Of a DNA stretch of 64,000 nt, positions 11,777 through 23,821 are shown in pieces. The DNA is taken from contig VICG01000007.1 of assembly GCA_008692225.1 (NCBI GenBank), forward strand, positions 1,522,501 to 1,586,500, written 5' to 3'. The notes below the pieces were generated by a model. That model saw nothing but the letters and a program-made list of their open reading frames with translations, did not search any database and had not been told where the DNA came from. The DNA is from Monilinia fructicola. Lineage: Eukaryota > Ascomycota > Leotiomycetes > Helotiales > Sclerotiniaceae. A program made the translations under genes and the position numbers. Position 1 is the first letter of the stretch, and the number at the start of each line of letters is the position of its first letter.

Positions 11777-13186
11777 ATGTCGTCACAGCCCTTCAGCTCG
11801 CCCATAACTCCTCCCACGAATGCAGGAGTTCTCGTTCCTGAGCCGAGCCTCGCGAACCCCGCACCCCCCCCTCAATTAACACCCACCCCACCATCCAGCT
11901 CGACCTTTACCCTCTCCTTCAAACTTCCCGATTCACGACCCCCCTCACCAACATCATCCATCTTCTCTTCCACCTCGCAAGACACCATGACGACCTCCAG
12001 CTCCATGCCGGGATCCGCGCGCCCCCACCCCGCCGACGTCGCCGAACGCGATTACTTCTCCGAGAACCCCCCGCCCGCAACGCTCGCAACGCACACCTCG
12101 CTCGCGCAAGCCTTCATCGACATGCACGCCGCGGCCGGCCGCCGCGTGGTCCTGGTGACATCGGGCGGCACGACGGTCCCGCTCGAGCGACAGACGGTGC
12201 GATTCATCGACAACTTCAGCGCCGGGACGCGCGGGGCCACGTCGGCGGAATACTTTCTCGAGGCGGGCTACGCCGTCATCTTCCTGCACCGGCAGTTCAG
12301 CCTGCAGCCGTACTCGCGACACTACAGCCACGCGACGGACTGCGTGCTGGACTTCCTCCACGAGGGCCCGGACGGCAGCGTGCTGGCGAACGAGGAGTGT
12401 CGCGAGAAGATGGTCACGGTGCTGCGACGGTATCGCTCGGCGCGCGCGCGGAACCTCCTGTTGACGTTGCCCTTTACGACCATTACCGATTATCTGTTTG
12501 TGCTGCGGGCCATCGCGCAGCTGATGCGTCCGTTGGGGCCGCGCGGCTTGTTGTACCTGGCGGCGGCCGTGTCGGATTTCTTCGTGCCGCCGGAGCGGAT
12601 GCAGGAGCATAAGATACAGTCGACGAATGCGACGGATGCGAACACGCCGGAGATCAGGGGGAGCGAGGAGAGAGGGGAGGGCGAGGAAGAGGAGGCGTTT
12701 GATAATTTCGATTCGTCGCCCTCGGTGCCGCGGAGCAAGCGTCTGATTGTGGATCTGGATCCCGTGCCCAAGTTTCTCAAGAATCTCGTGGATGGCTGGG
12801 CTCCGGAGGGCATGATCGTTTCCTTCAAGCTCGAGACGGACCCGTCGATTTTGGTTCGCAAGGCGAAATACTCGTTGGATCGCTACCAGCACCACCTGGT
12901 GATTGGGAACTTGCTCGCGACGCGGAAATGGGAAGTCGTCTTCGTCGCGCCGGGCAGTAAAGATCGGTGGATTCGCGTGCCGAGGAGCAAGCGCAAGCGC
13001 ACGATCAGCGGCGTGGAAGATTTGGTAGGTGCCGCGGCGAGAGGCGGCGAGATTGGTGACGAGCCTCTCGATCCCACCGAGCTCCCGGACGGCGAACCCG
13101 AGCTGGAGATTGAAAGTTTGATCATCCCCGCCGTCGAAGCCTTACACACGGCGCACATTCACGCCCCCCGGAAGCGGGAGGTCTGA
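11777..13186 (+). CDS. CAB2: Phosphopantothenoylcysteine synthetase (PPCS)
   Basis: Catalyses the nucleotide-dependent ligation of cysteine to 4'-phosphopantothenate, the second step of CoA synthesis after pantothenate kinase; cytosolic. Conserved DFP/PPCS motifs: VVLVTSGGTTVPLE, VRFIDNFSAGTRG, AVIFLHRQFSLQPYSRHY, LYLAAAVSDFFVP, DLDPVPKFLKNL and MIVSFKLETDPSILV. Intronless and undisrupted. The ATG at 11777 gives 469 residues with a Pro/Ser-rich leader. The in-frame ATG at 11987 gives 399 residues and begins nearer to where family members usually start, so either may be used. From about 11980 onward the gene is far more GC-rich than its neighbours, and it is the only long CDS in the left third without a homopolymer frameshift. 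Confidence 0.92.
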   Translation: MSSQPFSSPITPPTNAGVLVPEPSLANPAPPPQLTPTPPSSSTFTLSFKLPDSRPPSPTSSIFSSTSQDTMTTSSSMPGSARPHPADVAERDYFSENPPPATLATHTSLAQAFIDMHAAAGRRVVLVTSGGTTVPLERQTVRFIDNFSAGTRGATSAEYFLEAGYAVIFLHRQFSLQPYSRHYSHATDCVLDFLHEGPDGSVLANEECREKMVTVLRRYRSARARNLLLTLPFTTITDYLFVLRAIAQLMRPLGPRGLLYLAAAVSDFFVPPERMQEHKIQSTNATDANTPEIRGSEERGEGEEEEAFDNFDSSPSVPRSKRLIVDLDPVPKFLKNLVDGWAPEGMIVSFKLETDPSILVRKAKYSLDRYQHHLVIGNLLATRKWEVVFVAPGSKDRWIRVPRSKRKRTISGVEDLVGAAARGGEIGDEPLDPTELPDGEPELEIESLIIPAVEALHTAHIHAPRKREV

Positions 13187-13450
13187 AACCGGAACCTGTT
13201 TCTCATCATTCTTGCAACCTCATCCCCATGGTAAACGGCATCCAGCAGCAGGGTGACGATGCCGAGAGACGGTGATCCCATCGTCAGATACGTGCAAGCC
13301 TCGTGAGTTGATAACGTCAGTGTGAGACCGCGTTGAAGATGGTGACCACGGTGCTTGCGTCGAACGTGGGCTGGCTGCTAGCTGGTCGCTCACCCCCTCC
13401 CGTTGTAGCATCATAATATAAATCATCATATACACACATTACCCATCCCG

Positions 13451-13486
13451 TGTCATGTCATGTCATGTCATGTCATGTCATGTCAT
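13451..13486. repeat. (TGTCA)n pentanucleotide repeat
   Basis: Seven TGTCA units in perfect tandem. Confidence 0.97.
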
Positions 13487-13534
13487 ACGAAGATCTACAT
13501 GCATATTAAGTACTTGGTATCTTCTTCCATCTGT

Positions 13535-13535
13535 G

Positions 13536-13568
<33 letters not shown>

Positions 13569-13660
13569 CTATATCTATATCTATATCTATATCTATATCT
13601 ATATCTATATCTATATCTATATCTATATCTATATCTATATCTATATCTATATCTATACCT
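13535..13660. repeat. Hexanucleotide repeat TATGTA then TATCTA
   Basis: Several TATGTA hexamers pass directly into about 15 TATCTA hexamers, differing by one base. Confidence 0.95.
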
Positions 13661-14562
13661 ACACCGACACCTACACTATAGAATACACATCCCTATAGAA
13701 CTATATATAGAATGAGAAGTCAAACTCGAAGCAGAAGTGTATCATCAATCATTCATGGAATGTTATGGGTATTCTATGTATATGTGTGTATGTATGTATA
13801 TATATACTCGAGTACTTGAGTATAAGTACAAGAATCACATCCCTACCCTACCCAAACACCAAGGTAATATTCATTATTTATTAGTGATGAATGGATTGAT
13901 GGATGGATGGATGGGTGGATGTTTTATGTGCGAATTCTATTGCTGCTGCTGCTGTTGATGTTTAGTTCGCTTGAGATTGGGATTTAGATTTGGACAGGAA
14001 TTCGGATTCAGATTTAGATTTAGATTCAGATTTTTATTAAAAAGGAAAGGGGAGATGGAGAGGAAGGGAAAGAGGAAGAGGAAGAGGAAGAGCAGATAGC
14101 TCTATGGGTAGGTAAGTACTAGGTGTTGATGGATGGATGGGATGATTATCAGATGACGGATACTTACAATAGTAGGTTCTGGATAGGTACTACCTACCTA
14201 GCTCGGGTGAGTGGGTACATGGTGCTAAGATTACGATTTTACAGAGGGAGGGGATTTCTCGAGGGGCGCGGAGAGGGTTTTGTTTGTTGTTGGGGAGATT
14301 GAGGTTTTTGTATTCTGCATTTGTATTTGTATTTGTATTTGTATTCTGTATTCTGTATTTACTTTGGATGGATCATGTTGTTTGGATTTGGAGTTGGTGG
14401 GATGGGATGGGATGGAGTGGCGAGATGGGAATTGCTCCGCAGAGAATGGGCAGGCAGGCAGGCATTCTTTCGATATCTGGTGTTTGACGCTGCAGATGTA
14501 CTATTCTATCCCATCATTAAATCAAATATAGTAGTATCTTACCTACCTAGATAACCCAAACA

Positions 14563-15210
14563 CTTGGGCGGGCTTTAATAGAGGCATAATCAAGCGAATA
14601 TAAAAGCCATACATAATTATCTAACGAAGGCTTGATGTCATTTTATACAATTTAGATATAATTAGTATCGATTTGGGATTTTAATATCTTCGTGTAGAAT
14701 TTTTCTATTATATAAAATAATCTAGGATAGTTATATAATTAGTAGTATTATAAAGTTAATTAGTGATTTTTAAAAAACTCGTAGTAGATTTATATATTAT
14801 TTTTATTTTTAACGATGTTTAATTAGCATTTTTGAAATTAAAATTATAGAAAATTATATACTCGTTAAAGCTTTAGTAAATACTTTTATAATTTAATATA
14901 ACTTAATTATTCTATTGATATTTATACCAATATAAAGAAGAAAAGATTTAAAATTTTAATAAAAGTTATTTGATATTAAGATGAATCTTTATTTTTTTTA
15001 TTAATTTTCTAATATTTAAAGACGAATTATATTATACTATTATTTATATAAAATTAATCTTTATAATACAAATTTTCCAATAGTAAATATCGCATTATCA
15101 AATTTATAATACATAGAAATTATATAAATTTTTTTTAGAAAGATTTCGTCGAATAATTTATTATAAATTTTGTATTTATTTGCGTATGGCTCTTTTGAAA
15201 TCCGCCCGAG
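14563..15210. mobile_element. RIP-decayed short inverted-repeat element (MITE-like)
   Basis: About 650 bp, extremely AT-rich inside, with abrupt return to normal composition at both ends. The left end (14563-14588) and the reverse complement of the right end (15185-15210) align over 26 bp with 20 identities. The shared core is GGGCGG near the tip and a GCATA or CCATA block inward, and most differences are C/T or G/A. No open frame survives. No clear target duplication was seen. Class cannot be assigned. Confidence 0.6.
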
Positions 15211-16394
15211 TAGTAAGGTTGAATCATAACCTTGGAAACTCTCAAGTCCTTCAAATCAAAGGAACCTACAGTACCTACCCTACCGAGGTCCGGTCCTGTA
15301 CTCTGAACGTTTGGGGGGTTTGGGGATGGTCGTTTGAAGACGCTCCTTTGGGCTACTGCCCCGGTGGTATGTATCTTTGATGGATTTTCTATACATCGCG
15401 TTTGACTTTGGGGGTTTGTTGGTTTGTTGTTGGATGGGTGGATGGATGATGCTAGGTGGTTGGATGGTTGGATGGTTGGATGTTCGGATGCTTGGATGCT
15501 TGGATGTTCGGATTGGTAGATTACAAGGTTAATTTAATTGAGAGAAATACTGTTCATGGTTTGGGATTTAGTGGTTCTATTCTGGATTCTGCAAGGTGGG
15601 AATGTTTATTTGAGGTGTTTGGGGCGCAATGAGGGCGCGGGATGATGGGATTGCGTGTTTTGTTATATGGCATTGTATGGGTGGAGGTGGAGGTGGAGGT
15701 CATGGGGTTTGGGTTCGTGGGTTTGAGGTTGATTGGGATTGGGATTGGGATTGGGATTGGGATTGGAATCGGGCATGGAAATGGGAATTGGGAATGGGAT
15801 GAAGGTGGTTGTAGGTTCAAGGTTGGTTGTGATTATTGGGTGGTGGGTTGATGGGCGTGATTGGAAGGGAAGTTGACTGTTGAACGTGAATGTGAATGTG
15901 AATGTGAATGTGAATGTGATAGATTGGATTATCATTGTACTCACCTGCAGTATGGAGTAAGTACTAATCTGCTAGTAGTAATTAGATAGTAGATCGATCG
16001 ATCCGTTTATGCTTGAATCTATGCTTACTAATTATTGAGTTTTGGAAATCCTTCTGCAGCACAAAAGGGAGGTGGGAGGTGGTGGAAGGCAAGGGAGGTA
16101 CTCCGTAAGGTGATCGTTGGACGGAGTAAATGGATTGATTACATAATCACCAGTAGAAATGTAGATGGAAATTGTATCGGTTGTAATCTCCTAGTATCTA
16201 CGAGTACCTAGTAGCTAGGGATCGGATCTTGTATTTTAAGTAGAGTATAGAAGAGTTATTAGTAAATGCGAAAGTATTGAATGTTGAGACTCCAGAGATA
16301 CGTACGACCTAATTATCTAGTACAACAGTAGTAGTATCTGCTACTTCCAAGGTTACTCGAGCATGATGCATATCAATCATATCGTTCTATAGAT
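15211..16394. other. Intergenic, low complexity
   Basis: No gene. It has TGGATG(C/G/T) variants at 15430-15515 and several hexamer arrays (listed separately). A TACTCCGTA word occurs at 16099. Confidence 0.6.
15675..15920. repeat. Hexamer arrays GGAGGT, GGGATT and GTGAAT
   Basis: Three adjacent short arrays: GGAGGT (about 15681-15700), GGGATT (about 15736-15766) and GTGAAT (about 15888-15919, five to six units). Open frames here are repeat translations. Confidence 0.9.
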
Positions 16395-16690
16395 ACTACA
16401 AAGTGCAATATCTAATATCTGATATCTAACATCTAATATTTAATATTTAATATCTAACATTTAATATTTACTAATATCTAATATCTAATATCTAACATCT
16501 AATATCTAATATCTAACATCTAACATCTAACATCTAACATTTAACATCTAATATCTAACATCTAACATCTAACATTTAACATCTAATATCTAACATCTAA
16601 TATCTAATATCCAACATCCAACATATAATATCTAATATCCAACATCCAACATATAATATTTAGTATCTAATATCTAATATCTATAATAAT
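16395..16690. repeat. Heptanucleotide minisatellite ATCTAAC/ATCTAAT
   Basis: About 40 units of 7 nt, mixing ATCTAAC, ATCTAAT, ATTTAAT and ATCCAAC. Variants are mainly C/T transitions. Confidence 0.92.
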
Positions 16691-16910
16691 ATAACATCAG
16701 ATGTATTAATGACTACTACCTACTTGAGTATCCCTTTCACTCTTGTACTAGGCTTGCTATGTCATCAGTGTCATGCCTCCTTCGTCTAAAGGAATAACTC
16801 CAATGAAGTACTAGGTAAGTCTTACCTCGCGCCAAAGCTATGTTAATACAAGATAATCATAAAATACTACTTAGTAGCCATCTTTTGAATCAGAGAGTTC
16901 CTGCCACCAA

Positions 16911-18352
16911 TGGGTGCACGGACTCATAAAACGCATATTTTTGAAAATATATTTAATCCATTTTAATTCAAAATAATAACATATAATTTAATCTTAAAAT
17001 GCTAATTTTAATACAAGTAAATCCTTATGAAAATACATCTTTTTATAAAGGAATACATAAAGAATACAATATACCAAAAAAATCTAAATTTTTTAAATAT
17101 TTGATATATATTAATATAAAAAATACAAGGCTATATTATAATATATATTAATATTATCTTTTTGATAACTTTACAATAGTTTAAAGAAAAGATTTAAATA
17201 AATTAAAAAGCATATAGGTATACTTAATAATACTTTAAAAATCTAAAAAAGCTAATTAGAATAGATTTAGAAACTTACAAAATATTTATTTTGTTCTTTT
17301 AAAACAATATATAAAATTAACCCTATAAAATTATAATTAATTATTATAAATTAAATATTAAAAAGCGTTCTTTATAAAAAAATCTTAAAAAATATATTAA
17401 AAAAGGTTAGTGTTATAAAGCTATTTATTCAAAAAAGAATATAAATGTTTTGAATTAGAAAAAACATATTGATTTTGGAAAGAAGTATGAAAATAATACC
17501 ATCAATAAATTTTAGAGTTATATTATACATATAAATAAAGTATATATAAATTCTACATTTCAAAAAATAAAAGAGATTTTTAAAAGAGTAAAGTATTCAA
17601 TATAAACCCGAAAACATTATAAAATATTTAACGTTAAACAATAATAAAATCTATTAGTTAATATAGATTTTATACTATTTAAAAGTTAAAATATTATTAT
17701 TTTATTATAATAAAAAAAAATATACTAAAGAACTTATATGCCTTCTATATCCTAAATGTTATCCTATATATAAAAATAATAAAAAATAAATTTAACAGTT
17801 TATAAAATAAAAAGTATTAAAATTTTAAATATTAAAAATTAAGCTAAAAGAAAATACAATAACCTAAAAATATTACATTAATAAAATTTTCCTACACTAT
17901 ATTAACGTTATTAAAGAGTTAAAAGCTACTAATCCTACTATTAAATAGTTTTTAATAAAGAATAACAATAAAAATTATAGATTTTAAAAATATAAACTAA
18001 CTCAACAATTCAAGAATGTTTACAATATCAAAAATCTATCCCACCCCCCTTAATCATCCGATTTTAATTTTATTAAAGCAATTTGGAATATATTAAAGCA
18101 ATATATTTGAAAATGTAAATAGAATTTATTAAACGAATTAAAGGAAATTTTATAAAACGAATAAAGTAAAATAATGCAAAAAAAGATTTAAAAAAAGTAT
18201 AACGAATTGTTTAGTAAATACAAAATTATAAAAAATATTAATAAAGAATATATATAATTTTAATTATAATAATAGCTTTATTTTTAATAAAATTATATAC
18301 TATATTTTCGAATTTTTGTGAAACTGTCGCATTTTATGAGTTCATGCACCCA
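16911..18352. mobile_element. RIP-mutated DNA transposon with terminal inverted repeats
   Basis: A 1.44 kb block, strikingly AT-rich and without open frames. The left tip TGGGTGCACGGACTCATAAA and the reverse complement of the right tip TGGGTGCATGAACTCATAAA extend to a 25-bp inverted repeat. It has three differences, all C/T or G/A transitions as RIP would cause. Tips containing GCACCCA are seen in fungal Tc1-mariner/pogo (Fot-like) elements, and the length fits a decayed transposase copy. No TA duplication is now evident at the borders. Transposase residues can no longer be read. Confidence 0.75.
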
Positions 18353-19162
18353 CTAATGTACCCTGCCATTTGATAAACAACAATATTGTTCCTTCTAAAG
18401 AAAAATAATAAAAGAGGCGCTCGCCAATGCAAAATGAGCGATTCATGAACTGATCCCAATCATTCCCTAGTAATTAATATTCCTGCAGTCGGGCCATTGG
18501 CGGTGGGCGGGCAGGCGTGACAAATTAGCAGTTTGGGAAATACCGATATCCGCCCCTTCATTCATCCATCGTCAAGTTAAGTTCAGTTAAAGTTAAGTTG
18601 AGTTAAGTTGAGTTAAGTTGATAACTATTGAGTTATTGGCATCTTGAAATGAAAAGAGAAGAAAAGAACAGAAAAGTAAAAAAACATTCGTTCCCTAGCC
18701 TTTACACCTCACACACACACTCTCTCTCTACTTACTTTCGAATCTCGTCTACACATCTAATTGTTTGGTCCAACTTTGGGACATCTAACAAAATCTTTCC
18801 ATGTTTGCTTCACCGATGCGTGTCTTTGCTATTTAATTAATAAAACCCAGAAAAAAAGGAAGAAAAGCTTTTTGGTCGTCAAACACTACTCTGTACGGAG
18901 CACATTCGCTCGTTCGCTCATTCGCTCATTCGCTCATGATTCCTACGATTCCTTACAACTTACCACTCACCACTTTACTCGATTCCTTGCAACTGGCAAA
19001 CAATTCTCCGAATATTCCTCAAATCAATTGGCTGTGAACTTTACCGCCTTGCTTGATCAATTATTGACCCTTGCTGTTCATCCTTCACTGTTCAAACCCC
19101 ACTGGCCACCGAATCATATATCAGTCGTACCATTCATTCACCTTCGACCTTATTAGACATGT
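18353..19162. other. RBR gene 5' flank
   Basis: No gene. It has GTTAAGTTGA decamer repeats at about 18575-18625 and a CT-rich stretch with (CA)n/(CT)n at 18700-18730, typical of fungal promoters or 5' UTRs. TACGGAG occurs at 18894. Confidence 0.5.
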
Positions 19163-21309
19163 ATGAGTGTCGACCGCAGAATCAGAAGTTGCCTTCCTGT
19201 TGACAGTGAAGGGTTCTCAACAATGCTACCAGCCTTGCGCATCAGGTCCCAACTTGACATGCAACACAACGACGCTGCACAACCCATCGAATATAATGAT
19301 GATGATTATTTCCGAGAGGTGTTACAATTGGAGGGGCAGGAACAGACGGAAATACTTTTGGATGAACGATTGAACAAAGAGGCAGAAAAGTTGGGCATTT
19401 CAATACCGGAACCTTCCGCAGACGAAATAATCGATGATTCTCTTTGCAAATCTCCTTTCACTCAATCATATCATACGCATACACCCTCATCAATATCTCA
19501 AGATACAGATTCTACAGACTTGACCTCGAGATCATCGAATGAAATCGTGGACATTTCATCAATACCGGAACCGTGGAAACGACCAACATCCAGGAGGAGT
19601 TTATCATTTCATGGCTACGAGAAATATGTAAAGCAAATCGATGCTCAAATTGCGATTCCATTACCTTCACCCATACCTGTCAATTCTCCCAAGCGAACGC
19701 CATCCCTCTTTTCAATATCTTCGAGACGCTCTTATGCCAGCCTTAAGAATGGAATCAAAAGTACTCTACGTCGAAGATCCAAAACGTCCGTGGAACAGAT
19801 AATGTGAGTTTAGATTCTCCCTTGCCATGGAGAAATGCTAATCTTGTAGATCTTGCGTCTGCTGTCGAGAAGATTTCAAGGTTGCTACCACGCTGCGTAC
19901 ACTGCCATGTTCCCATAACTACTGCGAAAATTGTCTTCGAGTTTTGGCCATTCAAGGATGCACGGAAGAATTAAAGATGCCGCCTAGATGTTGTAGCCAA
20001 GCTATACCCGGAAGTATAATCAAATCGGTTCTAAATAAGGAAGAGCAGAGTTTGTTCATGAAAAGTGTGGTACAGTTCAGCACACCATGGGAATCGAGAA
20101 TTTTCTGTCCCAATCCTGCTTGTGGTGAATTTATCCCAACGCTGGGCAAGATTGATCCCAAACAACCATTCGAGGTGGTTTGTCGAAGCTGCGGAGATAA
20201 GGCTTGCTCGATATGCAAGCGTGCGGCGCATTCCGTTGGCCAAGACTGCCCTGAAGATTATGAATTAGACGCGGTATTGAGAATGGCCAAGAGTGCAGGA
20301 TGGAGGCGCTGTTACAAATGCCGAACTTTAGTAGAATTATCTCAAGGGTGCAGTCATATCACATGTCGGTGTAAAGCGCAATTTTGTTACATATGTGGTG
20401 CCGTTTGGGATCCCTCGGTTGGCTGTCCAAATTATTGCAATGGTGAGGAGATGCTTGAACGTCGACGTCTTGAGGAAGAGCAGCGGATCGCGGAAGAGGA
20501 GAAGGCGAAAGGTAGCAAGAGAAGAGGCAGAGAAGGCGGAAGCGGCAGAACGTGCTGCGGCCGAAGAACGAACGCGAAAAGATGATACGTTAAATGCACT
20601 CCGGGCTCGTCAACTCAACGAGAGGGATCGCTTCTGCGCTTTTGAGAGGAAGATGAAGTGGATCATGTGGACTCGGCACGGTCGAGCCAAAATCGATATC
20701 CTGGACCGCTATGATGAACTGTCGACAAAGATGAAAGAACGTCATCAGAGGACCTCGACGCATCTCGAAGACCGACAAGTTGCGGCTGAGATGGAGTTGA
20801 GAACGACTTTGAAACAGAGTGAAAGAAGTGTACACATTCGTCTCAAGCACATGGAAGCTTATTGCAATGGACTCGGTAGAAACTCTGCTGGTCATGATAC
20901 ACCTAGAGTGGTGACCGAGAAAGACCTCAGAGAACTTGGGCAGCAGTATAACATTCGAGACGACCTTGGACGTTTACACCAAAGCAGGATCAATGTCATG
21001 CGAGACAAGCAAGCGAAGCAAATGGAAAATTTGATACTTCGGCAGGAAGAGGAGCTTGAGAATCTAGCACTCAAACAGAATCTAGAGCTAGAAACTCTGG
21101 AGGAGATGCACAGTAGAGAAGAAGAAGGAATCATTGCATTGTTCATAGAGAGAAAATCCCGACTAATTTGGCGGTGGAACCTGACGGAAGAGGTAGAACG
21201 AAAGAAACTCGCAGATAAGACTGGGTTGCAATTTGCTCCTATGCCTCCGATATCCTGGCCTCAACCCAAAAGATCTCCCGTTCTCGGGTTAGAATCTGTT
21301 TTCGAGTGA
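19163..21309 (+). CDS. RBR (RING1-IBR-RING2) E3 ubiquitin ligase
   Basis: Transfers ubiquitin through a thioester on RING2 (RING/HECT hybrid mechanism, family knowledge). Residues 1-213 are a Ser-rich N-terminus. Intron 19804-19849 (GTGAGT...TTGTAG) joins TSVEQI to ISCVCCREDF. RING1: CVCCREDF, then CSHNYCENCL, then PPRCC. IBR: CPNPACGEF, then CRSCGDKACSICK, then H and DC. RING2: CYKCRTLVELSQGCSHITC, then FCYICG. The likely catalytic Cys is that of QGCSH, by analogy with parkin's GGCMH. The C-terminal ~240 residues are a charged coiled coil. One surplus base at AAAGG 20508-20512 breaks the frame inside the coiled coil. Removing it gives 699 residues. No yeast orthologue is assigned; Hel1/Itt1-type ligases are the nearest known group. 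Confidence 0.9.
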
Positions 21310-23821
21310 AGCTTCACCGCTATCGAGTTTTTGCGTTTGTTATTGCTATCGCAGCGATTTTTGCAGCATACTTACACATGTTTGATACATAGACGATTGT
21401 CATAACGGTTGTGCGATTCGAATTATCTCATCTCGATCATATTGTAGGACTGAGCATTGGCGCTCCGTACCGAGGAATTTTTATGCATCGGAGCTGGATT
21501 AACTAATGGGTGCAAGTAGAGCTTTTAGGCTTTTGATCTCTTGGGATTTTCGTTGAACGGGTTATAAGTCATTGGCATTTGGTGAGTTATTTGGGATTGA
21601 ATCATTGTGGTGGGAATACTTTGTATTTGGGAAGCTGTTTAATATGGAGATGATGGTTATGATTATGATTGCGCTACCCATGATTTGGGATCCGATGGAT
21701 GCGATGGGTATTACGGATGGATGTCACGAATGGATGGCTGTGATGGATGGATGGATGAATGAATGAATGAAGTATATATACCCCAATGTTTTTTTTAGTC
21801 TTCTTCCCTACCTCGAATTCAGATTACGTATTGTACCTCTCGGCGGTCTTGTATTCTTCGGATGCCGGTCGATATACCACATCATGTCATGCTATTTATG
21901 AGCCCTGCCTGCATTGTAAGATCGCACCAATCACCCTCTTCGAATAACCTGGAAGCATACAGGAGATTCGCTCGTTCTTACACCCGTTGGTTTCCCCTTT
22001 GGTGGTCGAGATTAGAATTAGGTGCCTAGGTGTCTGTCTATCCATGGATACCTACTGTACCTACCTGGATATCTACCGAGGTATACTTGTATGTTAATTA
22101 TCATTACCTAGTGTCTTGTACACCAAGTCCTTACAAATCCAACTTGATGGACGTTGTGCGAATTTTGGAATTTTGGAATTGAGAAGTTTGGAATTTGATG
22201 ATTAATTTGTGATGCGTGATGTGTGATGTGTGATGTGTGATGTACGATATGATATATCTTGATTTGTTTTTTTTAATCATCTCGATTTTTTTCAGAAGAA
22301 TTCTTTCTTTCTTTCTTTCGCTCATTCTTTTTTGTGTGCTTTCGTTTGTTCGTTTGTTCGTTGAGAGGATGGATAATGAATAAATGAGTGGGTGTATGGG
22401 TGATGGGTAATTAATTAGCTACCTACTTAGATACTTATACCTAATTACCTAGGTAGCTACTTATAGTCCTTTATTCTTTATAAGTTACAACGCGTCGGAT
22501 CGAGTTTTTGTTTTTTTTAATATTAAACTTAATTAATAAATATAGCTCGATTCGAATATAATCTTAGCTCTAATATATTAATATTTATTTATTTAAATAA
22601 ATAAGTAAGTAATCCTAGCGTAATATTTTTACGAATATATAGATATAGATATATATATATATATATTAAGGTTTAAAAATATTAACGAATATATATTTAA
22701 ATAAATATTAAGGATTTTCCTCTATATATTACTTATTAATAACTTCTTAATCCTATTTATAAATATACTTTAATATATATTTTTATTCTAACTCTCTCTA
22801 TAGTATTACTTTCTTAAATGTATTTTTTAATATATATTAACTTTTAATAATTATCTTTGTATTTATCTTAATATTATATTATATTAATCTTATTTATAAT
22901 CCTAATATTTCAAAACTTAACGAACCCTTCTAGGTTATTATTCGTCCATCAGGTCCGCTGTGTGGGAGGTCTTACGTAAGCTTACCTTACCGTGCTGGGG
23001 TGATGGTGATGATGTAATTACAGTACGTACTGTAATAATGAGGGGATGCGATGGTGAGATGAGGGGTTGCTTAACCTTATCTATCATGCATCCATGTATC
23101 TATCATCCCTTGCTTGAGTGAGTGGGATGTGTTGATGTATGGATACATAAACAACTACTTATTTTTTATTTTTTTTTCCATTTTTTTTTTCTTGGTATAT
23201 TTGGATTTTTGGGTGTTGGGATATCGACATCGATTTCCTTGTCGTGTTCCTGCTTCCGGTGCTGCTGGATGTACACGGAGCGTTCTTCTTGGGGTTCGTC
23301 TTATCGTGCGTGACGTGTCGTGTCGTGTCGTGTCGTGTCGTGTGAGATAGGATAGATAATCACTGTACGGTTTCGGTGCTCTTTGCGCGTGCGGGGATTG
23401 ATACTGTAGCTGCGCGTGGAGGTCGGGGCTAAGCTTAGGTACACGCGGCGGTGGGTATTTGTTGTGATTGTTGCTGCTGCTCTTGTTTGGTTGGTGGATG
23501 GGGGTGAGAGAAAGAGAAAGTGTTTTGGATTTTAGGATTACCTCTGTTTTTTGGTTGGGGTTTGCGGGTCTTGGTTTGTTTGGATCGGATTGGATTGGGT
23601 TGGATTGAAAGTTGAAGGGCACAAGAGATAGGTTTAAAGGAAGAGCAAGTTGCTTTTGGATTGGGGTTGAAGATCTTCAGGCGATTGGGTTTAACGAGCT
23701 TGCACTCGCGTATCTGGAATTGTCGAGTTGAGTTTTATTTATACGTTACGTACAGGTTACGTATAGGTTACGTATAGGTTAACATATATTATAAGGGAAG
23801 GATCTGGTGTTCTCATACAAG
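21310..23821. other. Intergenic with AT-rich RIP-like block
   Basis: No gene. GGATG repeats lie near 21700-21770 and GTGATGT repeats near 22205-22245. A TACCTAGGTA palindrome is at 22446. An AT-rich C/G-poor block spans about 22500-22925, probably an old RIP-mutated repeat, with only weak similarity between its two ends. A CGTGT pentamer array is at about 23310-23342. Confidence 0.6.

Larger units (their letters stand above)
13187..14562. other. Intergenic, microsatellite-rich
   Basis: No gene. Repeat-driven open frames translate as SCHVM or YLYLYL repeats. It includes GGAT repeats near 13890, GATTTA/GATTCA near 13980-14030, GAAGAG near 14075, and TTTGTA near 14318-14350. Confidence 0.7.

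Noticed and set aside
11954..12895. 313-codon minus-strand frame opposite CAB2
   Set aside because: Antisense shadow of a GC-rich gene; Arg/His-rich and without similarity to known domains.
13455..13715. Open frames encoding SCHVM and YLYLYL repeats
   Set aside because: Direct translations of TGTCA and TATCTA microsatellites.
22490..22930. Terminal inverted repeats around the AT-rich block
   Set aside because: End similarity is too short and gapped to distinguish from chance.
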